From Clostridiales bacterium UBA1446 (GTDB lineage: Bacteria > Bacillota > Clostridia > Oscillospirales > Oscillospiraceae): 9,604 bases of DNA. A model generated the notes under the pieces. The model saw nothing but the letters and a program-made list of their open reading frames with translations, made no database searches and was not told the DNA's origin. Shown here piece by piece: positions 1-8,604 of the stretch (positions within the stretch are counted from its first letter, which is position 1; each line of letters starts with the position of its first letter). The stretch is from positions 2,221-11,824 of the forward strand of contig DCTG01000101.1 of assembly GCA_002329245.1 (NCBI GenBank), given 5' to 3'. The position numbers and the translations under genes were made by a program.

Positions 1-2410
<2,410 letters not shown>

Positions 2411-2425
2411 ATGAATTTTATATAA

Positions 2426-2456
2426 AATATGCCGGATATTCCGGCATATTTTTTTT
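2426..2456 (+). terminator. Rho-independent terminator of ligA
   Basis: A perfect 10-bp stem, AATATGCCGG (2426-2435) with CCGGCATATT (2441-2450), closes a 5-nt loop. A run of T follows (2449-2456). It lies 15 nt after the ligA stop codon, so the chemotaxis gene downstream needs its own promoter. Confidence 0.92.
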
Positions 2457-2468
2457 GAACAATACTTA

Positions 2469-2493
2469 TAAATTTTAGAATTGGCTTCGATAT
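2469..2493 (+). promoter_or_regulatory. Possible motility-sigma (SigD/FliA-like) promoter for the chemotaxis gene
   Basis: TAAA at 2469-2472 is followed after 15 nt by CGATAT at 2488-2493. The SigD/FliA consensus is TAAA, about 15 nt, then GCCGATAT/GCCGATAA. The -10 core matches, but the GC of GCCGATAT is replaced (CTTCGATAT) and the spacing is one or two bases short. The gene class (MCP) is the expected target. A weak sigma-A alternative is TTGAAC (2455-2460) with TAGAAT (2476-2481), whose 15-nt spacing is poor. Tentative. Confidence 0.33.
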
Positions 2494-2540
2494 TAGGCTT
2501 GGGGATAGAATTTTTTATGGAGTGGAGATAACATTCTGAG

Positions 2541-2546
2541 AAGGGG
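2541..2546 (+). promoter_or_regulatory. Ribosome binding site fixing the TTG start of the MCP gene
   Basis: AAGGGG lies 8 nt before the TTG at 2555. The next in-frame ATG is codon 39, which would remove the first membrane helix, so the TTG is the credible start. Confidence 0.75.
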
Positions 2547-2554
2547 AAATTAAC

Positions 2555-4510
2555 TTGAAAAAAATAGGAACCAGGCTCATTGTGGGGAATATAGCGCTAT
2601 GTCTCGGGATTTCAATCGTCATCGGCGGCATTTCTGGCGCGGCACTATACAGAAACGCACGGGACGGAATGTATACCAGCGTAAGCATCTGCGCGCAGGG
2701 CTATGAAGACGCGATAGCGCACGCCATAGATGTCTTTATGACAAAAGCGGAATCGGCGGCGCAGAGCGACGCTATCACGGATCCGGAAAAATCCTTGAAT
2801 CTGAAAACCGCAATTTTAGGCGGTTTGGCATCGCAGTTAGGCTTTCTTGATATCGGCGTCGCGGATCAAAACGGTGATACATACAATGGCGCAAATATTT
2901 TAGACCGGGAGTATTTTCAAAACGCAATAAAAGGGAACACCTATATCTCCAGTCCGCTCGTCCGTAAAACGACGGGGGCAACGGTATTGTTTGTTGCGGC
3001 GAAAATCGTGAACAATACCGGGTATAATGGGATTGTATATTGCGGACTTGATTACAATACCTTCTCCCAAATGATCTATGATGCGACGATCGGTAAAAAA
3101 GGGTATGCGTTTTTGGTGGATAAGACAGGGACTGTCATTGCGCATCCGGACGGGACGTTGGTGTCGAATTTTGTCAATTTTATTACGTTGGCGGAATCCG
3201 ACCCTGCTTATCAGGAACTGGCGGCCGTAGTGGAAAAAATGAAGGCAAAGGAAACGGGAATCGTCACAATCAAGCACTTGGGACAGAGAAATACCATTGC
3301 TTACCGGCCTGTCGAGGGAACGGACGGTTGGTCTCTTGCCATTGTGGCGGATACAAAGGAAATGGTAGCGGATTTTTATACTAATTTGTACCTACTGATC
3401 GGATTGTGCGTGATTGCACTGATTGTTGGTATTGTTGTAGCTTACTTCCGTGCAAAATCCATCTCTGACCCCATTGTAAAGCTGACCCGGCGACTTGAGC
3501 AGCTCTCGAAAGGAGATCTGCAAACCGCGGTGCCTGAAACACGCAAAAAGGATGAAATTCTTACCCTCACCATCTCGCTGAAAAGTACGATCGCAAGTTT
3601 GAATTCGTATATCAAGGACATCGATCAGGTATTGTCCGGAATTGCGGAGAAAAATATTGCGGTGAAAACCGAACAGGAATATTTAGGGGATTTCGCGCCT
3701 ATCAAATCCTCCCTCACGCTTATTTTAGACGCATTGAATGAAACCATGTCGGAGATCAAAACGAGCGCCGAACAGGTTGCGTCCGGTGCGGGTCAGATTT
3801 CCGATAACGCTCAGTCCCTCGCAAGCGGTGCGACAGAACAGGCGAGCGCCGTGGAAGAGCTGTTTTCCACCTTCCACGAGATTTCCGACCATATTAAAAA
3901 GACGTCTCAAAATGCAAACGAGGCGGCTGAAATCGCAAAGGGCTCCCTTGAGAAAGTGGAGCGCGGCAACCTGAAAATGCAGGAAATGATCCAGGCGATG
4001 GAACGAATCAATGAAGCCTCCAACAAAATCGGCGTTATCATCAAAACCATTGAGGACATTGCCTTCCAGACCAATATCTTAGCGCTTAACGCGTCCGTGG
4101 AAGCGGCCAGAGCAGGCAACGCGGGAAAAGGGTTCGCGGTGGTTGCAAATGAAGTCAAGGTACTGGCTGCAAAGAGCACGGATGCGGTAAAAGATACCAC
4201 GGCTATGATCCAGGCGGCAATCGAAGCTGCTGAAAACGGTAAGGAAATCGCGCTGGAAACGGCGGGCTACCTCTCCGGAATTGTCCAGGAAAGCAAGGAT
4301 TCCGCAGCCCTGATCGAAAAGATCTCCGTTGCGGCCGAGGAGCAGTCGGAATCCGTAACAGAGGTAACAAAAGGCGTCGAACAGATCTCAAACGTAATTC
4401 AGATGAACTCTTCCACCGCGGAGGAGAGCGCCGCCGCAAGCGAGGAGCTTTCCGGACAGGCCCAGATTATGAAGCAGCTTGTATCGTGTTTTAAGCTCAG
4501 GGCGGAATAA
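2555..4510 (+). CDS. Methyl-accepting chemotaxis protein with Cache-type sensor domain
   Basis: Encodes a 651-aa transmembrane chemoreceptor that would control CheA kinase activity in response to an extracellular ligand. Layout: TM1 about 8-31; an extracellular region about 35-270 of the double-Cache type, with [20 protein letters not shown] (116-135) and [18 protein letters not shown] (183-200) as typical landmarks; TM2 about 278-298; HAMP about 299-350; a linker; and a long helical signalling domain about 395-651. The hairpin tip that contacts CheA/CheW is clear ([23 protein letters not shown], 499-521, followed by [11 protein letters not shown]). Candidate methylation segments are [10 protein letters not shown] (426-435) and [11 protein letters not shown] (621-631). 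There is no C-terminal CheR-docking pentapeptide. The start is TTG, supported by AAGGGG 8 nt upstream. The gene stands alone between two terminators. I cannot deduce the ligand; I do not see a convincing amino-acid-binding Cache signature. Confidence 0.95.
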   Translation: MKKIGTRLIVGNIALCLGISIVIGGISGAALYRNARDGMYTSVSICAQGYEDAIAHAIDVFMTKAESAAQSDAITDPEKSLNLKTAILGGLASQLGFLDIGVADQNGDTYNGANILDREYFQNAIKGNTYISSPLVRKTTGATVLFVAAKIVNNTGYNGIVYCGLDYNTFSQMIYDATIGKKGYAFLVDKTGTVIAHPDGTLVSNFVNFITLAESDPAYQELAAVVEKMKAKETGIVTIKHLGQRNTIAYRPVEGTDGWSLAIVADTKEMVADFYTNLYLLIGLCVIALIVGIVVAYFRAKSISDPIVKLTRRLEQLSKGDLQTAVPETRKKDEILTLTISLKSTIASLNSYIKDIDQVLSGIAEKNIAVKTEQEYLGDFAPIKSSLTLILDALNETMSEIKTSAEQVASGAGQISDNAQSLASGATEQASAVEELFSTFHEISDHIKKTSQNANEAAEIAKGSLEKVERGNLKMQEMIQAMERINEASNKIGVIIKTIEDIAFQTNILALNASVEAARAGNAGKGFAVVANEVKVLAAKSTDAVKDTTAMIQAAIEAAENGKEIALETAGYLSGIVQESKDSAALIEKISVAAEEQSESVTEVTKGVEQISNVIQMNSSTAEESAAASEELSGQAQIMKQLVSCFKLRAE

Positions 4511-4555
4511 GAACGAATCGTTATAGAAACGCACCAAAACATGCAAGACAAATCG

Positions 4556-4595
4556 TCATCAAAAAATGGGCTGTATCCAGCCCATTTTTTGATGA
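4556..4595. terminator. Bidirectional terminator between convergent MCP and M23 peptidase genes
   Basis: Perfect 18-bp inverted repeat (4556-4573 with 4578-4595) around a 4-nt TATC loop. The stem has a GC core (ATGGGCTG/CAGCCCAT) flanked by A6 on one side and T6 on the other, so an RNA from either strand forms a stem followed by U residues. It sits 45 nt after the MCP stop and 24 nt after the peptidase stop. Confidence 0.9.
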
Positions 4596-4619
4596 TCTTA
4601 TATTATTCTTTTCTATAGC

Positions 4620-5741
4620 TTACCCTGTCGCAGGTTTCCGGCGGCCCGGATTTTGCTCCGCATTCTCCCGAAAAGCAATCAAATCCGGGTCGATTATATT
4701 TTTCACCCTGCGATACTCTTTGGTCTCCGGGTTCTTGAGAACCTCGGACTGATGGTGTGATAAAAGCTCCACGATGTGATACACGTCGATCCAGATTTCA
4801 CTGTTGCACTCCTTCTGAGACTCATCGAATATGAGCTGCAGACCGAAATGCAGATGCGGAGTTTTAATGTTGTTTACGTTTTCCGTATGGCTGTAGCCGG
4901 TATGGCCGAGGTAGCCGATTACGTCGCCCGCGGTGACGGTGTCGCCTTCTTTCAGGGTCTTTACATAGGGCCAGTTCTTACGCAGATGCGCATAATAATA
5001 ATATCTTTTTCCATCCAAGCTCCGAATACCGATGCGCCAACCGCCGTATTGATTCCAGCCTAACGCTTCGACCACGCCGCTTTCCACTGCGATGATCGGG
5101 GTGCCGACGCTGCCCATCAGATCATTTCCAAGATGCCTGCGGGAAAATCCGTAGTTGCGAGCGTTGCCAAAATCGCGGCAATGGGAATACCAGAATCCCT
5201 TTGCAATCGGCGAGAATGCCTTAAGCCCGTATTTGGACTGATATTCCGGACTTTCGCCTTCCTTGGACGCCGTTTCCACCTGGTAGGGGCCGAGAAGACC
5301 GGAGAGCACCGCGCCATAGGCCTCGTAATAGTAGCCGTAACAGGAATAGCGGGCGTAAAGCTCCGCAGTTTCTTTCCCTTCTCTCAGCTTGCTTGCCAGC
5401 TTGTCCATGTCGGAAGATCGGTAACGCTTCCAATTTCCCCAATACTGCGCGGCGAGGCCGGCCAATAGTTCAATCCAGTTTATCTCGGGCCCATCGCCGG
5501 CGGTATGGGATGCAATGTCGATGTCCATGGCTTTTTTCAAAGCTGCGTAAGGAACGTCAAACTCCACCCACTTAATGAAATCCCTTTTTGTCGATTCCGC
5601 CCCTGACAAATTCTGCGGATTCGATTCTTCTTCGGTTTCATGCTCCGGGTTTTCGGCGGCAGGGAGAAGCTCTGCCGCTCCGGGAGAAGTAAACAGGAGA
5701 GAAAACGAAAGAAAACATAAAAATAGACGTTTCAGTTTCAT
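4620..5741 (-). CDS. Secreted M23 (LytM-type) peptidoglycan metallopeptidase
   Basis: Encodes 373 aa. The first 23 residues form a Sec signal peptide (KLKR, a hydrophobic stretch, cleavage probably after SPGAA), without a lipobox Cys. An acidic linker (about 24-55) and a roughly 140-residue region I do not recognise follow, including an aromatic YSCYGYYYEAYGAVLSGLLGPY stretch (132-153). The C-terminal M23 domain spans about 195-305. Its zinc ligands H203 and D207 (RRHLGNDL) and H298 (HLHFG) are present, as are catalytic histidines H252 (YYYYAHL) and H296, so it should be active. M23 enzymes cut peptide cross-links in peptidoglycan. GDTVTAGDVIGYLGHTG (266-282) is the usual conserved strand pair. 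The ATG at 5741 has AAGGA about 12 nt upstream. Monocistronic, ending at the shared terminator. Roles in growth, separation or sporulation cannot be told apart from sequence. Confidence 0.92.
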   Translation of the reverse strand: MKLKRLFLCFLSFSLLFTSPGAAELLPAAENPEHETEEESNPQNLSGAESTKRDFIKWVEFDVPYAALKKAMDIDIASHTAGDGPEINWIELLAGLAAQYWGNWKRYRSSDMDKLASKLREGKETAELYARYSCYGYYYEAYGAVLSGLLGPYQVETASKEGESPEYQSKYGLKAFSPIAKGFWYSHCRDFGNARNYGFSRRHLGNDLMGSVGTPIIAVESGVVEALGWNQYGGWRIGIRSLDGKRYYYYAHLRKNWPYVKTLKEGDTVTAGDVIGYLGHTGYSHTENVNNIKTPHLHFGLQLIFDESQKECNSEIWIDVYHIVELLSHHQSEVLKNPETKEYRRVKNIIDPDLIAFRENAEQNPGRRKPATG

Positions 5742-5795
5742 AGAATTACAAAATCCTTATGATCGGAATAAAACAGCATCCTGCGGCGGTAATCC

Positions 5796-5832
5796 AAAAA
5801 CCCCGCCGGCACTTGCTATCATGTCAGCGGGG
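5796..5832 (-). terminator. Second terminator downstream of the MFS exporter gene
   Basis: On the minus strand CCCCGCTGACA (5832-5822) pairs with TGCCGGCGGGG (5811-5801), with one mismatch and one G-U. The loop is 10 nt and the stem is followed by T5 (5800-5796). It separates the exporter from the peptidase gene about 55 nt further on. Confidence 0.75.
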
Positions 5833-5905
5833 AATTTAAAATATACTGCCGAATTCATGGCGGAAAAACCAAAAAATCCCCAAAAACGTCCGTATGGCTG
5901 CAGCC

Positions 5906-5932
5906 GAAAAACGCCCCCGGCCGGTGGCGTTT
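5906..5932 (-). terminator. First terminator downstream of the MFS exporter gene
   Basis: On the minus strand AAACGCC (5932-5926) pairs with GGCGTTT (5915-5909). The stem continues through CC/GG pairs after one mismatch and ends in a short T run. It begins 16 nt after the exporter stop codon, so the exporter is followed by two tandem terminators. Confidence 0.7.
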
Positions 5933-5948
5933 CCTATGGGTATTATCT

Positions 5949-7166
5949 CTACTGCCTGAGAAACGGCTTCCGGGAAAGGACGGTCCAGACAGCTAAACTG
6001 AACAAAGCTGTAACAGAGTGCAGAAGGCCCAAAACAAAAATTCTGTCCGACCAATTCAGCGATATCAAAACAATCCCGACGCATCCGGACAGATTGACGG
6101 CGCAGTTTATCAGGGAGGACGCGGCTCCAATGTTTTCCTGCTGCTGTTCTAACATGAGATTGGCGCTCGGGGGCCGGGTTACCCCTAAGGCAAGCGGAGC
6201 GGGAATCGCAGAAATGGCAAAAATCCACGGCTGAAGCCGGCCGAACAGGCAAATCAGTATCCCGCTCGCGATATATGTGATCAGAGAGACGGTGATAATG
6301 CGGTTTCTCTGAAAATGTCCGGAAAGCTTCATGTAAAGCATCGGTCCTAAAATACAAAACAAGGAGTTTAAGGAAAAATAATAGCTGTACACTTGTTCGC
6401 TCCGGCCGAACCAATTTATATAAATATAGGAGGAAGCCGAAACAAAGGCCATGGACGGAAGCATAAGGACTGAAAATGTGACCAGCAGGGAGGAAAAGGT
6501 GGGATTCTTCGCGACAACGGCCAGCTGTTTCATAGAATGAAGGATACTTCCGCTGCTGCGGGCTGTAATCGTTTCCTCCATCAGAATGCCGGCTAAGGTT
6601 GCAAGCAGGCCGAAGACGGACAGCGCCCAAAACGCGCCGCTCCAGGGAAAGAAGCGCAGGATAAAGGCGCCGATTAGCGGGGCGACTACGGGCGCAGCCA
6701 TGGAAGTGGACTGCACCCACGCAAGAACCAGTTCCCGTTTCCTTCCCTCGTAAACATCCTTAATCACAGCCATTGCCACCGCGGTGACCGCTCCCGTTCC
6801 AATCGCCTGAAAAATACGGTACAGGATTAATTCCACTATTTCGCCCGCCAGCGCGCAAAGAACGCTGGATATGGTATAGAGAAGCAATCCTATGAGCAGT
6901 ATGGGCTTACGTCCGTATTTGTCGCTGAGCGGCCCTAGGAAGAGCGCGCCAACGATATAAAACAAAAAAAAGAAAATCAACGTAAGGTTTACGACGGCGG
7001 GTTCCGCCTGAAAGATATCCGCCAAGCTGGGAAGGGCGGGGAGATATATATCCGTGGAAAGAGGGATAAAGGCGCTCAAATAGGCCATGAACGCAACAAG
7101 ACCGCGGTCTCCGAGATACTTTTGGCGTACTCCGGCTTTTTCAGCGGGATGGTTCTTAGCATCCAT
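5949..7166 (-). CDS. Bcr/CflA-like MFS drug-resistance transporter (DHA1 type)
   Basis: Encodes 405 aa with about 12 hydrophobic segments, the normal size for a 12-TM major facilitator. PLSTDIYLPALPSLA (35-49) in TM1 is the Bcr/CflA hallmark. GPLSDKYGRKP (78-88) is MFS motif A between TM2 and TM3. LYRIFQAIGTGAV (115-127) is motif B with its conserved Arg117 in TM4. ENIGAASSLIN (344-354) matches the conserved TM10/11 region of this subfamily. Relatives export drugs such as bicyclomycin, chloramphenicol or florfenicol by proton antiport; the substrate here is unknown. TTG at 7169 is immediately followed by ATG at 7166; both lie after GGAGG (7180-7176), with 6 and 9 nt spacing. I chose the ATG. 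The gene has its own near-consensus promoter and a structured leader of about 120 nt, with two terminators after it. Confidence 0.93.
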   Translation of the reverse strand: MDAKNHPAEKAGVRQKYLGDRGLVAFMAYLSAFIPLSTDIYLPALPSLADIFQAEPAVVNLTLIFFFLFYIVGALFLGPLSDKYGRKPILLIGLLLYTISSVLCALAGEIVELILYRIFQAIGTGAVTAVAMAVIKDVYEGRKRELVLAWVQSTSMAAPVVAPLIGAFILRFFPWSGAFWALSVFGLLATLAGILMEETITARSSGSILHSMKQLAVVAKNPTFSSLLVTFSVLMLPSMAFVSASSYIYINWFGRSEQVYSYYFSLNSLFCILGPMLYMKLSGHFQRNRIITVSLITYIASGILICLFGRLQPWIFAISAIPAPLALGVTRPPSANLMLEQQQENIGAASSLINCAVNLSGCVGIVLISLNWSDRIFVLGLLHSVTALFSLAVWTVLSRKPFLRQ

Positions 7167-7175
7167 CAAATAGGT

Positions 7176-7180
7176 CCTCC
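7176..7180 (-). promoter_or_regulatory. Ribosome binding site of the MFS exporter
   Basis: GGAGG on the minus strand, 9 nt before the ATG at 7166 and 6 nt before the TTG at 7169, so it does not decide between them. It begins 8 nt after the base of the leader hairpin at 7189-7231. Confidence 0.8.
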
Positions 7181-7188
7181 AAAATTGA

Positions 7189-7231
7189 TATCATAGCCTG
7201 CGGGTGTGCGTCATAGCCGCAGACTATGATA
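7189..7231 (-). repeat. Large leader hairpin directly upstream of the exporter RBS
   Basis: Arms 7189-7203 and 7217-7231 are 15 bp each with a 13-nt loop. As DNA they differ at one position (7197/7223). In the minus-strand RNA that position is a G-U pair, so the stem is continuous only in the exporter transcript. The left RNA arm (TCATAG) can alternatively pair with a CTATGA inside the loop (7216-7211), giving two mutually exclusive folds. No U run follows, so it is not an ordinary terminator. It could be an RNA attenuator or a repressor operator lying downstream of the promoter. Confidence 0.7.
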
Positions 7232-7297
7232 GATAGCCATGTGTCTGCGCGCGGCGGCTTTGAAAGCGGCGCTCCCGGGAGAGGGATGCGCATGTTT

Positions 7298-7326
7298 ATT
7301 ATACACCGTGCTGTAAGGATTGCCAA
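7298..7326 (-). promoter_or_regulatory. Sigma-A promoter of the MFS exporter
   Basis: On the minus strand the -35 TTGGCA (7326-7321) and a perfect -10 TATAAT (7303-7298) are separated by exactly 17 nt. The start site would be near 7291, giving a leader of about 124 nt. It lies between the SRAP gene and the exporter, so the exporter can be transcribed independently of the SOS cassette. Confidence 0.82.
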
Positions 7327-7340
7327 GAAATAGTAATAAG

Positions 7341-7372
7341 AAAGGGGACAAATCAAAGTTGTGACTTGCCCC
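7341..7372 (-). terminator. Weak terminator-like hairpin after the SRAP gene
   Basis: On the minus strand GGGG and CAA (7372-7366) pair with TTG and CCCC (7351-7344) around one bulged base, followed by a T-rich stretch below 7344. It begins 25 nt after the SRAP stop and lies just before the exporter promoter. The stem is short and imperfect. Confidence 0.32.
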
Positions 7373-7397
7373 GTGCTTTGGATCGCTTGATAGCCGC

Positions 7398-8000
7398 TTA
7401 AGACACCCGCTGGAGTGTTAGCTCCAAGCCGTCGCGGGAAAGGAAACTCCCGATGTCGTTTCCATCCAGCCAGGCCTTCAGCTCGTTTGCATCAAGAATA
7501 ACGGGCATCCTGTCATGGATGCCGGCAAGTTCCCCGTTCGCACCGGTCGTAAGGATAACAAAGCGTGGCTCCGGTGCGCCGTCCGGCCCGTCATAATAGC
7601 GGTAAAGTCCCGCCATGTAGAGCATATTTTCTCCCGGCCGGCGGATCCAGTACTTTTCCTTGCCCCTGCGTCCGTCCGTGCGCCGCCATTCTAAAAAACC
7701 GGTGCTGGGCACGACGAGCCGCCGGGTAAACAGGGAGGCCCGAAACATCTGCTTCCGGGCGGCGGTTTCCGCCCGGGCGTTGATTACGACTCCGCCGTCA
7801 TCCCAGCGGCGAAATCCCCATCTCATGGGCTCCGCCATGGGGATTCCTTCCCGGGACACTAGGACAGGGGCGAGGTCGGTGGGAATAATTTCACCAGTTT
7901 TGAGCGTTTCCGTTCCGGCGAGCTTCTGCTGGATTTCGCTCACAATGTTCGCCATTTCCGTATAGTCCTGATCGGTATACGCCACATAGCGCCCGCACAT
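7398..8000 (-). CDS. SRAP/HMCES-family abasic-site DNA-protein crosslinking protein (YedK-like)
   Basis: Encodes 200 aa, close to the usual size. SRAP proteins form a thiazolidine crosslink between their N-terminal cysteine and abasic sites in single-stranded DNA, shielding the site from cleavage and error-prone synthesis. Visible: MCGRYV with catalytic Cys2, exposed after Met removal; WGF (61-63); NARAET (74-79) with the DNA-contacting Asn and Arg; GFLEW (101-105) with the active-site Glu104; and IHDRMP (161-166) with His162. All key residues are intact. The ATG at 8000 is chosen over the TTG one codon earlier (8003) because the reaction needs Cys at position 2. Its start overlaps the stop of the upstream gene (TGATG), indicating translational coupling, and AGGA lies 10 nt upstream (8014-8011). 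The LexA box upstream suggests SOS control. Escherichia coli yedK is the best known homologue. Confidence 0.95.
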   Translation of the reverse strand: MCGRYVAYTDQDYTEMANIVSEIQQKLAGTETLKTGEIIPTDLAPVLVSREGIPMAEPMRWGFRRWDDGGVVINARAETAARKQMFRASLFTRRLVVPSTGFLEWRRTDGRRGKEKYWIRRPGENMLYMAGLYRYYDGPDGAPEPRFVILTTGANGELAGIHDRMPVILDANELKAWLDGNDIGSFLSRDGLELTLQRVS

Positions 8001-8257
8001 CAATGACCCTTCCTTTCCATGAACCAGCGGTCCTCCTCTAAGAAGAGGAAAGTCTGCCGTCCGCGTACCCGGCAGGTATAGCGCAGCCCCACGCCGCCTG
8101 CCTTGAGGCTGGCTGCCCGGCGCACTTCTATCACCTGATCAATTTCATACTCGGAGCCGTCCTCCCAAACGAAGGAGAGCGGCATAACCAGACCGCCCCG
8201 GTCATGCCGGGCAACAACATCTACATAGACTTTATTGGGATTTTTGTATCCGCTCAT
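8000..8257 (-). CDS. Small conserved-looking protein coupled to the SRAP gene (function unknown)
   Basis: Encodes 85 aa (MSGYKNPNKV start), mainly beta-strand-like. Motifs that look conserved are VYVDVVA (10-16), MPLSFVWEDGSEYEIDQV (25-42), RRAASLKAGGVGLRY (46-60) and an aromatic/basic end, DRWFMERK (76-83). I recall similar short proteins beside Y-family polymerase and SRAP genes in Clostridia, but I cannot give a family name or function. ATG 8257 is preferred over in-frame ATGs at 8275 and 8287 because only it has a Shine-Dalgarno sequence (AGGA, 8270-8267, 9 nt away). The stop TGA (8002-8000) shares a base with the SRAP start, so the two are translated in step. It is the first gene of the LexA-controlled transcript, which suggests a DNA-damage role; that is inference from context. 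Confidence 0.85.
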   Translation of the reverse strand: MSGYKNPNKVYVDVVARHDRGGLVMPLSFVWEDGSEYEIDQVIEVRRAASLKAGGVGLRYTCRVRGRQTFLFLEEDRWFMERKGH

Positions 8258-8515
8258 ATTGTAACATCCTGTCATGCAAAATTCCATTTATTATTTTAGT
8301 TAAAGCCGCCCACAGGATGGAAAAGGAATCGTCCTTGGAGGGAAGGAGAGAGGAGGAGCTGCACGGACCGATGGGGAAATCGGAAACCATAGTCCCCGCG
8401 CGGACGCCGGCGGCGCCGCTTCGATATCGTCATCATTTTCGCCTCGCGGCAGCGGCGATATACAAAACGCTTTCAGAAAAACGGCACCATAAAACAAAGA
8501 TTAGAACATATGTTC
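8258..8515 (-). other. Long leader of the SOS cassette with no recognisable gene
   Basis: About 258 nt separate the LexA-controlled start site from the first gene. The stretch is GC-rich (for example around 8400-8425) and contains a 22-nt pyrimidine tract on the transcript (8358-8337) with CCTCC, which resembles an anti-Shine-Dalgarno sequence. Two frames were considered on the same strand: 8497-8300 (65 codons, no RBS) and one starting at ATG 8435 (46 codons, Arg-rich, GAGG just upstream). Neither resembles a known protein. I see no trace of a polymerase gene. Confidence 0.5.
8265..8319 (-). repeat. Inverted repeat that could hide the RBS of the 85-aa gene
   Basis: In the minus-strand RNA CATCCTGT (8319-8312) is perfectly complementary to ACAGGATG (8272-8265), which contains the AGGA Shine-Dalgarno sequence. 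The pairing is 8 bp across a 39-nt loop. It could lower translation of the first gene, but an 8-bp match at this range can also occur by chance. Confidence 0.3.
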
Positions 8516-8516
8516 T
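8503..8516. promoter_or_regulatory. LexA (SOS) operator
   Basis: AGAACATATGTTCT is a perfect 14-bp palindrome that fits the Gram-positive LexA box GAAC-N4-GTTC. It starts 6 nt after the -10 element of the minus-strand promoter, so bound LexA would cover the transcription start and block it until DNA damage. Confidence 0.87.
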
Positions 8517-8521
8517 GTTTT

Positions 8522-8550
8522 ATGATATGCCAAACCGCGCAGACTGTCAA
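8522..8550 (-). promoter_or_regulatory. Near-consensus sigma-A promoter of the SOS cassette
   Basis: On the minus strand a perfect -35 TTGACA (8550-8545) and -10 TATCAT (8527-8522) are 17 nt apart. The start site would fall around 8515, inside the LexA box. A strong promoter under a strong operator fits tight repression with high induction. It reads into the 85-aa gene and the SRAP gene. Confidence 0.87.
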
Positions 8551-8575
8551 CCCGAAATGAAAGAATAAAAACGGC

Positions 8576-8604
8576 AAAAAGCGGCAAAGTGAACCTTCCG
8601 CTTT
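8576..8604 (-). terminator. Terminator-like hairpin upstream of the SOS promoter
   Basis: On the minus strand AAAGCGG (8604-8598) pairs with CCGCTTT (8584-8578), with a small inner stem, followed by T residues and a second T5 at 8570-8566. No minus-strand gene lies upstream of it within the window, so it may only insulate the SOS promoter from antisense transcription. Confidence 0.35.

Larger units (their letters stand above)
7156..7240 (-). other. Chain of three tiny overlapping ORFs in the exporter leader
   Basis: On the minus strand, a 9-codon frame (7240-7211, MAIYHSLRL), a 7-codon frame (7214-7191, MTHTRRL) and a 12-codon frame (7194-7156, MISILEDLFDGC) each overlap the next by ATGA. 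The last overlaps the exporter start. The first two run through the arms and loop of the leader hairpin. Short leader peptides plus hairpins control several antibiotic-resistance genes. However, the first frame has no visible Shine-Dalgarno sequence, and the ATGA overlaps are partly a by-product of the repeated CTATGA. Speculative. Confidence 0.22.

Noticed and set aside
5755..5856. 33-codon minus-strand frame just before the M23 peptidase
   Set aside because: It contains the second terminator and has no ribosome binding site.
5575..6234. 219-codon plus-strand frame
   Set aside because: Lies antisense to the start of the peptidase gene and the end of the exporter gene and crosses two terminators; no family resemblance.
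5836..6720. 294-codon minus-strand frame
   Set aside because: Same strand but different phase from the exporter, whose membrane protein motifs are unmistakable; the frame runs through a terminator.
7156..7293. 45-codon leaderless frame starting at the exporter transcription start
   Set aside because: ATG coincides with the predicted +1 but has no other support; composition looks non-coding and it overlaps the exporter RBS and start.
8300..8497. 65-codon minus-strand frame starting just after the LexA box
   Set aside because: Attractive position for an SOS peptide, but no RBS, proline-rich low-complexity content and no recognisable family.
8317..8568. 83-codon plus-strand frame
   Set aside because: Runs through the LexA box and promoter on the opposite strand, lacks a spaced RBS, and resembles nothing known.
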